Part shown: positions 36,201 through 47,692 of the stretch, one piece after another
Layout of the letters: each line of letters begins with the position of its first letter
Position numbering within the stretch: position 1 is the stretch's first letter
Source of the DNA: Paulownia fortunei
Lineage: Eukaryota > Streptophyta > Magnoliopsida > Lamiales > Paulowniaceae
Assembly: GCA_019321725.1 (NCBI GenBank)
Contig: CM033106.1
Coordinates: 15,908,551-15,972,550, forward strand
Reading direction: 5' to 3'
DNA: 64,000 nt
The notes under the pieces: generated by a model
Seen by the model: only the letters and a program-made list of their open reading frames with translations
Told to the model about the DNA's origin: nothing
The model's database searches: none
Position numbers and translations under genes: made by a program

Positions 36201-38977
36201 AAGAGTTTAGAAAGGACTATGGCACAAAAAGTTGCAACAGGTAACCCAAAAGTACTCAATAGTCAGCTGCTTTGATTTATGTTGCAACTTGGAACGTTTT
36301 AAATCACCAAGTGAAAATTATGACACATATTCCATAGCCAAGCAGGTGCGGTATTGTGTCTGAAAGAGGTGTCTTGGCCAAACAAAAAGTTCATGCAATA
36401 CATGAAACCAAATATTTATGGCGATAGCATCAAATTAGTGGCATATTATTTCTACATAATACATCAAGTATAGTATGCATCATTTACGAAAGAAAGATAA
36501 CATGCCAGCTGAGAAAGTTATCCAACTTCAAACTAATTTATCTCAATCACTCTTTGTTTTTCTAATCTAAAATTTAAAAAAAGAAAAAAGAAAGAGAAAC
36601 AGAGAGAGATTGAAAGCTGTGAGGAATTCAGCACGATTTTGTTTTCTAATCTCAAAGCACCCAAAGTTTCTTACTGGGGAGCGATCTTTAAAATCAAGTC
36701 TGTACTTGAACATTCTAAATGATGATTGAACTTCAGAGGGTATAATTGCCTGCCCTAACAATGGAAATGTACACCCGCAAGCGTTTGTTGAATATGTTGT
36801 TTTACTTGTCAAAAGTAGAGATCTTGGATGTACAAGAGGAAACGTCAAAAAACTGCTGCAACCAAGAAGATTTCATTAAGACTGAACATTCACGTATTAA
36901 GACTGTATCTATAAACTAAAGGTCATAGTTGTGAGTATTATAATCTTCTGACTATTAAGGATTGAGAAGTAAACTTCACGACAATCTTAGAACTTGTTCA
37001 TCAGGTACATACAACAATGATAAGATAGGTGGGTCAAATGTTTAGATGTACAGAAACAATGGCAAGTTAGAGATTTAGGCAAAACATCCATGACATTTGC
37101 AGCACTCCAAGCAAAAGGTGGCATAATGGTCAACATTGGTAATTTAAAGAGGACAGGGCAAGCAGATTAAAATAATATATTGTACAGTTTACAAAAAGAC
37201 TTATGCACCAAAAAATACTAATCTAAGCAATACCACGCAAAAACTAAGATGTTGGATCATAGACCACTCATCCTAACATGAAATTATATGCATGATAAAA
37301 TATGCATCACAAGCATTAGAAGCTTGAATGTAGATGACCAAATAGGTTTACACTCTTTGATTAAGTTTGTTTTGCCCTTAGAGAAATACGGTGTCAAAAC
37401 AAATTTGCCAAGTTGATGAAAGAGGGTTGACATATTCACCAATAGGGTGGATATATCTACAGTAATAACTCATGGCTAACATATACGGTTAATGCAATGA
37501 AAAAGTGAACATGGATATAACAACAAAAAAGTGACACGATTCTTCTTTTTAAATAGAATAAGAAAAAATGAAAAAGAGTTCAACATTAGTACCTCCATTT
37601 TGTCAACACAATAAAATTACTAACATTAAGTTATGAACCTTTTGTGAATCTCTCACCAATCAGGTCTAGAGGTGGAGAAAATTCCAAGATGGATCAAACA
37701 ATAGCCTTCAACTTGACGTGGACAATGCGTAAGGAATAGTAAGATAGGCAAGAACCTTAAATGACGTTGATGCATAATTGTGAAATTGGGAGCACTTGTT
37801 TGGTTTACATATATCAAGTTCAGACAATATGCCAACATTGTATGGATTCATGACCAAAGTTCTTCGAAAGTTGGTGGTGGGACGGCATATGTCATTTTCC
37901 TTTCTTCTTTCCTCTTTCACAAATATATTTGGAACTTTTCATTACCAGCGATTTTATATGCAATGATATAATTCATCCATCAGTCTGATATCCATCTAGA
38001 GACATTTGAACACATACATATAAAATGAAATGCATTCATATACCTCAGCAGGCGGAAAATTCTCCAAATACTCTAGGAATAACAACAGTAATGCTAACCT
38101 TTGTAAGTAACATGAAACCCCAGCTGGGATGAATTAGAAGCCTGAGACCCGTTGTCAGGTGCTGCAGCTGCAGACTCTTGAGCCTTGCCATTGCTTGCCT
38201 AAATACATTGCAGGGTGCAGTTTTAGCATTAAGAAGAAAAACAATATATGAATCGAGTTCTCAACGGTTTAATCTCGTAATTCTAAAAGTCAAACGCAAA
38301 GGAATAGATTCTGAGAAAAATCTTCGCCAGAAATATCTATGAAGCAAAAGGCACAACCGGTAGAGCAACTGGTACGAATTGCTGCTGCAATATCTAACGC
38401 TCTGGGCAATATCATCAAGATCTCAAACTCAAATTAATTCCACAAAAAAACAAGAAACATCTTTTTCTTATGATTAATTATTTTCAATTAAAAGTTATTT
38501 TTTCAACTTTCTCAAAAAGAAAAGGAAAAGTACCCGAGTCAAAGCGAAGGCGGCGCAGGCCAGCTCGAGGCGGCTTTTAAGAAAGGCTTGATACTCCTCA
38601 GAATCTATCGGAATATTCGGCTGTGGGGCCCCCGCCGCCGCCATATCTGGCTGCTGCTGATTACCACTGACACCCACCCCACTGTAATGATGGTTGCCTT
38701 TGATCTCCACGATGTCGTCGTTTTGCGGGGGATGCATCGACGACGATGATGACTGTAGGTTGGTGGTAGTGTGATCAGGCGTGGCGGCCTCCTGGAGGAA
38801 TCGCTGGAGTGCCCATTCCGACGAGCTGCGATTCATCCGCATCATCTTGAATGCGGCGGTGGTGGCAGCGGATGAAGACGGCTGGTCCGTCTCCTCCTCC
38901 TCGTCACCCAGGCGTATCGGCGGGTGGGGTGACCAGAATTGGTCAGCTATCTCATCCACTGAAAACACTCTATCCAT
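33292..38977 (-). CDS. Group C bZIP transcription factor (BZI-1/CPRF2/bZIP10-25-like)
   Basis: Six exons, all GT-AG and in phase: 38977-38534, 38198-38099, 35709-35505, 34793-34718, 34631-34506, 33684-33292; 447 residues. Start [15 protein letters not shown]. Visible features: [15 protein letters not shown] (50-64), [16 protein letters not shown] (125-140), an acidic Ser segment [16 protein letters not shown] before the DNA-binding domain, basic region N254-RESARRS-R262 matching N-x7-R, and a zipper with heptad positions L272, L279, L286, I293, A300, L307, L314, A321 and V328. Then come [12 protein letters not shown] (331-342) and a C-terminal [19 protein letters not shown]. The long zipper and these motifs are group C hallmarks. 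It should bind ACGT-core sites in the nucleus, often as a heterodimer with group S1 bZIPs, in energy, stress or defence signalling. The RSSSEW and QRVASLEHL motifs resemble sites phosphorylated by SnRK1 in Arabidopsis bZIP63 (family knowledge; not shown here). No break was found, so it is probably functional. Length fits BZI-1-type proteins. Confidence 0.95.
34506..34631 (-). other. bZIP exon 5: leucine zipper
   Basis: 126 nt, 42 codons, phase 0 at both ends. It starts [15 protein letters not shown], ends VETLRAK, and carries five to six heptads. Acceptor TTTCTAG, donor GTACTT. A plus-strand reading frame across the region (34367-34588) is only a shadow. Confidence 0.93.
34718..34793 (-). other. 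bZIP exon 4: basic DNA-binding region
   Basis: A 76-nt exon that completes Arg250 (split AG/A) and encodes [19 protein letters not shown], then TELETQ. It is too short to stand out as an ORF. It is framed by TTTTTCAG before and GTATAC after. The basic region is split from most of the zipper (exon 5), as in related plant group C genes. Confidence 0.93.
35710..38098 (-). other. bZIP intron 2 (2.39 kb)
   Basis: The largest intron, between Ala182 phase 1 and exon 3. No TE terminus or conserved ORF was seen; short frames on either strand (for example 36567-36848, 35906-36136 and 37708-37971) have no recognisable domain. The other introns are 335, 711, 86 and 821 bp. Confidence 0.8.
38099..38198 (-). 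other. bZIP exon 2
   Basis: 100 nt encoding [19 protein letters not shown] and then a Ser-rich stretch to HVTYK, closing with one base of Ala182. Acceptor ATTTAG, donor GTTAGC (weaker than consensus but in phase). No conserved domain; low complexity. Confidence 0.88.
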
Positions 38978-39030
38978 CTGACGCTCTCTCTCTATCTCCT
39001 CTGTCTTCTCCCTCTCTCCACTTATAAGCC
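38978..39030 (-). promoter_or_regulatory. bZIP 5' leader with GA-rich tract and TATA-like box
   Basis: On the minus strand a CTTATAAG-type box lies at about 39022-39029, and a GA-rich stretch (GAGAGAGAGC near 38985) precedes the ATG at 38977. If the box is used, the 5' UTR would be only 10-20 nt, so transcription may instead start further up. Weak evidence. Confidence 0.35.
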
Positions 39031-39224
39031 TAGCTACGAAAATGAAAAAACTTTTGTACTAGGATTATTGATTTTTGTCTTTAGATTTTGATAGATAATT
39101 TATATTTGGTGGGGTTGGAATTGGATGGTCTTAACTCTTAATTTAGTAATTACTTAATTAAATTGAAAGTAAAAGCTTTTGCCCAACTCGTATAACACTG
39201 ACGTCTCATATATCATAATTTTTA

Positions 39225-39635
39225 GAATCGGAGTAGATCAGACAATCAGTTTGATCAAAATTGATGGTCCATTCGACTCTCTAAGTTATCAAAAATAAAA
39301 AATAAAGTTGAATTGGTCAAAATCGATCAAAAATTGATGGTAAAAGAATCAATCATAAACGATTTTGTTATTTTTTTGTATTTTTTTTTTAAAAATTAAA
39401 CTTTAAAATTGATATTTGATTATATATATATAATATATATAGTTATTTTAAATTTTTGGACTTTGTTAAATATATTTTTTAATTAATTATTATTTTTTTT
39501 AAAAAAAAATACATAACAATTAATCTATTATATTAATATTTTACATAATATAATAAAAAATATAATTATTTCTTATTAAACCGATTAGATTGCCGGTTGA
39601 ACCAATCCGACCGGTTCGATTATGAAAACATCATA
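39225..39635. mobile_element. Possible degenerate TIR element (MITE) upstream of bZIP
   Basis: An AT-rich core is flanked by loosely inverted ends: left ATCAGACAATCAGTTTGATC (39236-39255), right GATTGCCGGTTGAACC with CCGACCGGTTCG. CCGGTT/AACCGG words are common at the ends of plant MITEs. The left end is strongly decayed and no target duplication is clear. Confidence 0.3.
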
Positions 39636-39788
39636 GCACAGTAATAAATTTTAGTCCGGATGCAATTCGTAATTTAAGTATTATTTGAGATAATTTGAAA
39701 AATATTCGATAAAATTTTATCTATATAATAAAAATTATTATTTAAATTTAAAAATATATCAAGACTAAATTGTGATTAGTTTTATAAA

Positions 39789-40984
39789 ATTAAGATTAAT
39801 CTCACTTTACCCTATTTTATTTTTGATGAGTATCACTTTATTCATATACTTTTAATTATCTCACTTTATCTTCTTATACTCTCATTATGTCTCACTTTAC
39901 CCCCTTATACTTTTCTTGTCTCACTTTACCTCATTCTACTCTTAAAAAAAATAATCAAACTACTCTTACCTATTATTTTTAGTTAAATTACTTTAAAATA
40001 GGTTGATATTAATATATTTGTATTTATATTCAAATAATTTTTCAACTTAATTAATTAATACTTAATATTAAATTTATTTAAAATATTATTATATTTAAAT
40101 TTTAGTAGATATTTTATAATATAACATATAGTTCCTATTAAATTAATATATTACTTATGAATTTTCTATTGACTATAAATTTAAAAAAAATATTTTATTA
40201 AATATATAAAATATTAGCAATACTTTTTATTATTAATAGAATTATCATAAGTTCATAGGAACTATGTTAAATTCAAACATAGCCATTATAATTAAATAAT
40301 AATAATAATAAAATTAATTTCTAAAATGACTATATTTTTAAATTTAGAAAAGTATTCATTAAGTTATTTTAAATTTAACATAGTATTCATCAAGTTACAA
40401 TAGTTTGACTATTTATAACTTATTTAATAGTATTAAAGTAAACCTAAAAATAATTTTTTTGTATTTAACATTGTCTCTATGAAATTTTGATAATTAATAA
40501 TAAAAAAATTATTAGTTATGTTTTACTTATTTAACAAAATATGATTTGGAAATATATCATATATTTTTTATATTTATGATGAGTAGTAAATTTATAAAAT
40601 GTATTAGTTAATAAAAAAAAATCCTACGATATAAAAATTTAATAGGAACTATGTTAATAAAAGAATAACCATTAAAATGAGTATAATAAAATATGAAATA
40701 ATTTAATATTAAGTATTAATTAATTAAGTTAAAAAAATTATTAGTATTTAAATACAAGTGTATTAAATTTAGAATATTTTGAAGTAATGTTACTATAAGT
40801 AATAAGTAAGGGCAATTTGGTTATTTTTTCAAAAGTACATGATGGTAAAGTGAGATAATGAGAGTACAATTGAGTAAAATGAGACATGTTGAGAGTACAA
40901 GTGGGTAAAATAAGACAATTGAGAGTATATAAGGTAAATGATACTCATCAACAATATAGAGGGTAAAGTGGGATTAACCCTAAA
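39789..40984. mobile_element. Fold-back element with long inverted arms made of 28-31-bp units
   Basis: The left arm starts TTAAGATTAATCTCACTTTA and the right arm complement starts TTTAGGGTTAATCCCACTTT. Each arm opens with five ordered units of the form TCTCACTTTACCxxxTTxTACTCTxATT(A/G), left 39799-39950 and right about 40830-40980. The order of individually marked units is the same in both arms; unit 2 begins TATCA in both. Similarity continues inward, e.g. AGTTCCTATTAAATT (left ~40130) against the complement of AATTTAATAGGAACT (right ~40640). No ORF, so it is non-autonomous. It lies about 0.8 kb upstream of the bZIP start codon. Confidence 0.8.
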
Positions 40985-42270
40985 ATTAATACATTTATGT
41001 GCGAAATGTCAATAGAAATTATGTTATTTAGTAAACTTATATATATATTGAAAAAATATAAAAATAATTTAGTGTAATGTAATCTTATTAAATGGGAATA
41101 AAATTAAAAAAATATTATATTAATAAAAAGTTCAAAAAATTTTGTTAAATTACTATTTATGAAAGATATGTACGGAATTTCAATATTCTAGGAAAATATT
41201 GTATCATATTTGAGTTTTTTTTCAAAAATTTGAATTTTTTTTGTTATTATGACCTATAATTCTACAATTAAGAGGTTTTATGTTTGAGATTACTTATATA
41301 TATGTATTAATATTTTATCTAATTTGATAGGTTTAATTAATTTTTATTATCTTAATTTAATTAATTATTTTTCTAAAAAAAGAAAAATGTTTCGAGAAAT
41401 TATAATTTTTTTGTACTCATTAGATACCAAATATAATAATGGATTAACAATTATGAAATAATAATGTTATCAATCAATAATCTAATAATTATAACAATTC
41501 ATTACTATAAAAGTAGAAAGTAGACAAATATTATGTAAAAATCTAGATAACTGAATTATGATTGCTAATGCTATCATAAACAATATTTGGACATCTTAAT
41601 GTGAATTTTAACTTGAATTGCTTGTCAAAATCACCATAGGTCAGCAATTGAGGACGTATTTTCCGATGCCTATAAATTAGTGCATTTGGTATCATTTAGA
41701 ATATTTGCAAATATATAATCAAGCGATTTATTGGGGTGAAAATTTATTTTAAGCAAGTGGACACTGTGAATAAGTATTTTTGGAAGAATTAATTTATAGC
41801 AACGTGTTTCAGCTTCAATTCTCATGCACGCAAATATACCTGTACACGGTCTCTATACTTCCGCTGATTTTTCTTTTTACTTTGTTGTTTTTTTTATCAA
41901 AAGCAGATCTACAGTTCTCTTTTTTATGTGTCAACATTCATCTAAATTTGCACAATCTCGTTTCCCTTTGCTAAACTTTTTAATTGGTTTAGTTTGATTC
42001 AATATATATATCAGAGTTGAAAACCTTTAAAAATAGTTGTTGAAAATTAAGGGTATTATTATCACTTTAATTAAAATAATTTTTTGAAAAGAAAATTTTA
42101 TTTTAGAAAATAAAAATTTATTTTGATATGTCAAAAAAAAAAGAGCAATAAATTAGGATAGTGAGAGTATTTCATATAGCATTTGATTCGCCCAAAAAGA
42201 AATTTTAGTGTGCATTTTCTTTTATGCAAATTTATTTATTTATGTTTTTACACCTTTAGGGAATTCTTGT
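40985..42270. other. AT-rich intergenic DNA
   Basis: No gene recognised. A 64-codon frame at 41780-41974 has no domain and is likely chance. Confidence 0.5.
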
Positions 42271-43643
42271 AGAGTGTTTTCTCACATATAACCCTGTATA
42301 TAGAAAAATTATTGTTTATATAAAAAATACAATACCCATCATAGTCACGCTATTCTCAAGCTGATTTATTATCAAATTTAAAGAGTTATATAGGATACGA
42401 CATCCTAAAGTTATAATACGATAAACTCAAAAATAAAAATAATAACCTATACTTTTGGAAAAAATAAGGACATTTTGCATCTTGTAACCCTTTATATATA
42501 GTGAGTAATTTACACAATAATGATGAATGTACAAATCAGAATATACCCACAACACAACCCAGCAGGTCGTCATCTATGCACAGTGATCCTCATAAGCCTC
42601 TAGGAGCTCCAACAACCATCCCAATAAGCCTCAGAGTCTCAGGTATCACCATACTTACCTACAATACATGAACTACGTGAGCTAACGCTCAGTAAATAAA
42701 AATCATGCATGCTGAAGAGATAATCTATATATATGCGATGCATCTCTATGAAATCATGCCAGGAATGCAAGCTCCTGAACCAAAACAGTTTATTCAAAAT
42801 CATTTTCCATCACTAGGCCTTTGGCCTATCAACTATGCATGAGATAGAGCTCTGAACAATATCAATAATCACATGGCCATAAACAAATTGACTCAATCCA
42901 TGGGCCATCTCCTGGGATCACTAGAGGTCCACCCCTTGTCTTTCCCTGTGATCCTCCAGAAGTCTTCCTACCGACGGAGTCAATAAGGTTAGTCAAGTGG
43001 TTTACTCTCTCGTGACCACCAAAGGTACACTCCCTGTCAACCCCTATGATCCTCTAAGAAGTAACACTTGCGGTGCCCCAAAATATCATATAAGCATGCC
43101 TCGTATGCCTCGGTACACTAGTAGTGGCCAACCAAAATATTTTCTTTCTAAAAATCATGTCTCCAATCATATCGTGCATGCAAGAACCTCAACTATACTC
43201 ATATGTCGTGCATGCACATGTAAATGCTCATGAATGGTATGTTCAGTATGAAATACAAGTCATCTTGCTCTCAACATGTTTCAAGGATCATAAACCTCTT
43301 AAGGTACATACTATACTTATCATCCAATCAATTTAAATATCACCTACACATTAGGTATAAATGCTTCAAGACATACTATTATCATGCATTGTAGTTGCAA
43401 ATAGATTTTCACTTACCTTTGATCGGTTGTGTGTTACTTCTAGATTTTTTTAAGTATTACTCCTCAACCCTAGATGTGAAACAATCTGTAAAAATACAAG
43501 ATATCAATCAGCATCCTCAATTAACAAGTTCATTATACCTATTGTAGTATAAAGATCTTGAATCTTAATTTAACAAAACAACCTTACCACATAGAAACTA
43601 TAACCGAGCACAACCTTCTACGCACCTTTGTTCCACATCTTAA
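42271..43643 (-). mobile_element. Gypsy LTR C-family fragment (3' part of an LTR)
   Basis: Reverse complement of about 7470-8400 of solo LTR C and, more closely, the same layout as 58820-59554: ATCCTAAAGTTATAATA, CATTTTGCATCTTGTAACCC, CCATCACTrGGCC, and a GTCAAGTGGTyyACyCTCTCGTGACCACC block (split for length as GTCAAGTGG and CTCTCGTGACCACC). It ends at 43643, where copia LTR G starts, so copia G inserted into it or joined it. Its own TG end lies outside this fragment. No coding region. Confidence 0.75.
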
Positions 43644-45853
43644 TGTTAGAGTAGGATGTCCAACGCCCCAATTAGATTGGGTGTATTATACTCTTTTTCT
43701 TCTGTAAAGATAATCTTATTGGGACTCATATTAATAAAAAGGCATTCTATTTATCTTATATCTTGCATCTTTTATTTATGCACATTAGATAAAGTCCTTA
43801 TACCAATTTTAGCTAAGGGGAATGGTTGCACATATGATGGCGATCATGGAACATGTCTCTGAGGCTTCGGTCTTAAATAAGTTTTGAGTCGAGAGCTTTT
43901 TGAGATGGGACATCAAATAGCTCAATAAGACTTGCACATATAATGCATGCTCGTGAGATGAGGATGTCACATTCCATTGACATTAGCATAGAGACGCAAG
44001 TGCATGTATGTGGGTGCTTGTTAGGGAACAAGTACACCGAACATGGCCCGCAAGAAATTCTTAGATGGAGGCTTTGCCTGTCAAAATAAGAATTTCTATG
44101 TTGCGATAGTACACGACTAGTCCTCAGACTTGAGGCATGATGGTAGTCTTGTGTGCATCCTGCAACACTTTGATATATCCTCTTATTACTTGACAATCAC
44201 AAAGGGGGTATGTTGGTTGTTGCACTGGTGTGCATAGAGTCTTATTCAACACTTGTCTTTTTAAGCAATGGAATCTCTTGTGTTTTCATAGTTCATGATT
44301 CAAAGACCTTGGTTAAGGCAGGATGAATCATAATTCATCAAGAATCATTAAAACTTGAAATGGAATCACAATTATTGAATCATTTAGGGTTTCAACTTAT
44401 AATTCATGCCTTAGATTCAATTGGGAGATTAGTTGTCGAAAAGACCTTACGTGTACGGTACTCGAAACTGAAATAGGTTTACTCGCTATTTCACCTAAGT
44501 CTAGTTGCCATGATTACTTGCTAAGTGTTTTCATGGATAGTGAGGTTCTTGGCATTAAGGAGTTAATTCCATGTGAATTAATTAATTGGATTAATTAATT
44601 AGAATAATTGTTATTCATAAGTTGCAAATGTTGCAAGCCCACTACTAGCTTACTAGTGAACCTAAGAGGGTCACACATCTTTATGGAAAGTAATATTTCT
44701 AATTTTTGTGATTTATTCAATGGTTGGAAATTAATTAATTAATATTGATTAATTAATTAATTGTGAATTCTATTTAATTTAATGCTTAAATTAAATTATT
44801 CAATTAAATAATTGGATTATTTAATTGGACCTAATTTAATTAGGAAGTCCAATTGGAATAAATTAAATTAAATTAATCAATTGGATTGATTAAATTGGAA
44901 TTAAATCAATTGGATTGATTTGTGGATTTTTGAATCCAAGCCCAAAAATTAATGAGGGTCACTTAAGAAGCCCACTAAAATATGAAGATAATAAATTAAA
45001 TAAATATGATTTATTTAATTAACATATTTATATATAGATAAATAAAGTGACCGATTTTATGGGATAAAATTGGCCATTAAGGTATAATTTATATATAAAT
45101 ATAATTTTAGTATATATATATTTGATATATATCTATCTTGATATTATTTGAAGAGTTCAAATTAATATCAAGAATGTATATGGACAATTTTGATGATTAA
45201 TGTACTCTCAAGTAAGTCCACAGACATAGGAGAGAGAGAAATAGAAGAGTTGTTGGAAGATTAGAAATCCTTCCAAGATAAGGTTTTGAAATAGTTCAAA
45301 ATTTGAAAAAAATTCCAAGAGTTGAAAAGGGATTCAAATTTTCAACCCTCTATATATGAGGGATGAAAATTACATAAGTAATTCATAAAATTTGAGCAAA
45401 AATTATTTTGTTTTAAGTCTTCTATTTTACTCTCCAAGAAAAAAAAAAAGAAAAAAAAGTTTTCTATTATTCTCTTCATATTATTGTTTCAAGAGCTTAA
45501 AAAATCAATCTTTATTATTCTTGAAAATTTACTCTGGTTATAGATTAGTAAATAATTAAAATGATACTAACGAATCCTTTTGATTGGTGTTGTTCTTCTG
45601 TATTGTGGACTTGATAGAGGGAAGACACTTGAATCCTTGCGAGTTCTAATAGTTCAGGATAAACAATTGATTGCTTCATTCACTACAACAACCAGAGTGC
45701 AGGAAGGTATAATCTGAATTTTATATTTATTTATATACTCTCTTGAATAAACGCGATCGTTAAAATTACTTTCGAATCAAAGGGATTAAATTATATTTGA
45801 TAAAATTTTAATTTTTCGCCGCCTACACCCCTACGATTATAACGAATCCAACA
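43644..45853 (+). mobile_element. Copia LTR G (complete 5' LTR, 2210 bp)
   Basis: Starts TGTTAGAGTAGGATGTCC and ends CGAATCCAACA, followed at once by a PBS. It is the only complete TG...CA 5' LTR of this subfamily in the window. The complement of LTR J (59555-60248) matches its last ~700 bp, for example CCAATCAAAAGGATTCG against CGAATCCTTTTGATTGG. It contains U3 blocks rich in AATTAATT and an ATATATA-rich segment near 45090-45140. Confidence 0.88.
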
Positions 45854-45871
45854 GTAGTATTAGAGCCACGG
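45854..45871 (+). other. Primer binding site of copia G (initiator Met tRNA type)
   Basis: GTAGTATTAGAGCCACGG directly after the LTR. It differs at few positions from TGGTATCAGAGCCA, the usual plant copia site complementary to the 3' end of initiator tRNA-Met. Confidence 0.78.
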
Positions 45872-47339
45872 TTTCACTTATTTAGTGAATTTCAAATTTA
45901 TGTGTGCATGTTTTAAATTGTTTAAATTCATGTTAATTATGTAAAATTTGATTTTGCATATTTTCAGAAATTTTTAATTGGGATAGTTTTAATTTCTTAT
46001 TTAAATTGTTTAAATTTAAAAAATTAAAAAAAAAGCACTCGTCGTGCAGCAACTATACTGCCTGTTATGTCATTACAGGTCCATTTTCGTTATATTTTTT
46101 TTTTAATTTTTTGAAATATTGAAATTAAATGTTAATTTTTATAATTTCTGAAACAATTATTTTTTCAAACATTTAAAATTATCCCAAGTTAAAAATTATG
46201 TTTAACAATTTGGTAAATTTACATGTTTTGATAATTACATATGATGTTAATTATGAGCATTTATGGGATGATCATGAGTCATTGGACCAATGTAATTAGT
46301 TTTATTGAACGTTTTTGAGTTTTAAAATGGGGCCTACGAGCCTCTTATTCCATCTATGTAAGTTATTTTATTTTCTATAAAAAGAATAGAATAGATGGTG
46401 AGGTTTTTCTTTTTCTTTGGATGACGAAAGAGAATAAAAAAGGAGGTTCCAAAGAAGGCCCATATTTATATGGGATACAATTATGTAATATAATAGGTTA
46501 TATTCCATTTTTTTACCCTTAGACTCACCTTAGGTCCATTTTTGGCTCAAATGGACTGCATAAGACTAGTTCATGATCATCCATTTATTTAGTATGTATT
46601 AGATGCATGCTTAGGCTTTTAGTTAATGCTTTTATGCTTGCGTAATGATACTATGATGCCACACATTAAATAACCAACCTAATTAAATTAGATGAGGCCT
46701 TGGATAAAATTAAACCCCACTTAATTTAATAAAATTAAATAAAAGATTTTTTTTAAAATTCGATTTCAAATAAAAATGGACAAGTTAGGTAGGACCTATC
46801 GTTCCATGCCTACCATCAAAGATATAGACATGACGACCGCTATCGCACTTGATCACTGGCCATGAGTCGTGGGGTGGTCTTGTGTTGGAAAGTTGTGATC
46901 TCCACCAAGCATTGAGATGCTCGTGGGATGAAATCATCATTATATTGGCCATGAGTTGTGGGACATCTTGATGCGTTATCTACATGAATGTTTGATGGGT
47001 ATTGTTTGACACTTAATACTATATGGGCTCATAAAATTAGGGTATATGGGAAGAGGTGAGGCAAAACAAACTTGAGGGTTGTATAGTGATACAATCATCA
47101 AATAGTTGACTATCGATAGAAATATTTCATGGGCTCATAAAATTGAGGTGTAAAATATTTCCATTGGACCTCAGGCTCACTAGAAAATTTGATTTTTCGA
47201 AATTCCATTAGGGGTGATGGAACTCAAAGAAAATAGTGGGGGACATTTAGTATTAAAGACCTTATATTAAATGAATATGTTTTTCCCATAGTTTACTCAT
47301 TTTCTGCTTTGTGCATATTTTGTAGATTATTGTACTAAA
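45872..47339 (+). mobile_element. Copia G untranslated leader (~1.47 kb)
   Basis: Same organisation as 23552-25065: an AT-rich start, a short GC-richer island near 46030-46085, then shared blocks (GGCCTACGAGCCTCTTATTC, TTTTTGGCTCAAATGGA, GACATGACGA, TGATGGGTATTGTTTGACAC). It ends with TTTACTCATTTTCTGCTTTG, about 30 bases before the gag ATG at 47340. No ORF of note. Confidence 0.75.
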
Positions 47340-47692
47340 ATGGCAAAGAATCCACTTGCAACAATCTTTGAACAAAAAGAAATTAATTGGACCTAACTTT
47401 GTCGATTGGCTAAGAAACCTGAAGATAGTTCTTCAGTCAGAGAAGATGGCATATGTTCTCAACACTGCGCCTCCTTCGGTTCCACCAAAGGATATTACTT
47501 CAGAGGCTTATGCAGATTATTTTGTCATGTCGATGACAATCTACAGGCATGATGCTACATGCTGGCATCAATGTCAAATAAGCTATAAAGGTAGAACGAG
47601 GATCAAGATACTGCTTCTAGGATCCTCATTCACCTACAAGAGTTGTGTGGTGAAAGAACTCGGCAGACAAGATATCAAATCTCAAAAGAAAT
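47340..47692 (+). pseudogene. Copia G gag, N-terminal fragment with frameshift
   Basis: ATG at 47340 gives MAKNPLATIFEQ. A shift by one base within the A-rich run at about 47370-47380 then moves the frame to LIGPNFVDWLRNLKIVLQSE, the homologue of the 25066 gag. A second break comes before a QISKE tail. The element ends abruptly at about 47692, where the minus-strand gypsy integrase begins. No pol. Confidence 0.82.

Noticed and set aside
38781..38981. 66-codon plus-strand frame opposite bZIP exon 1
   Set aside because: Antisense shadow of a GC-richer exon; no domain.
39799..39955. 28-31-bp repeats that could suggest a CRISPR or satellite array
   Set aside because: Units are imperfect, have no unique spacers, and occur as mirrored terminal arms of a fold-back element in a plant genome.
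43873..44196. 107-codon minus-strand frame in LTR G (related frames at 15093 and 21707)
   Set aside because: Recurs only because the LTR recurs; antisense to LTR transcription and broken differently in each copy.
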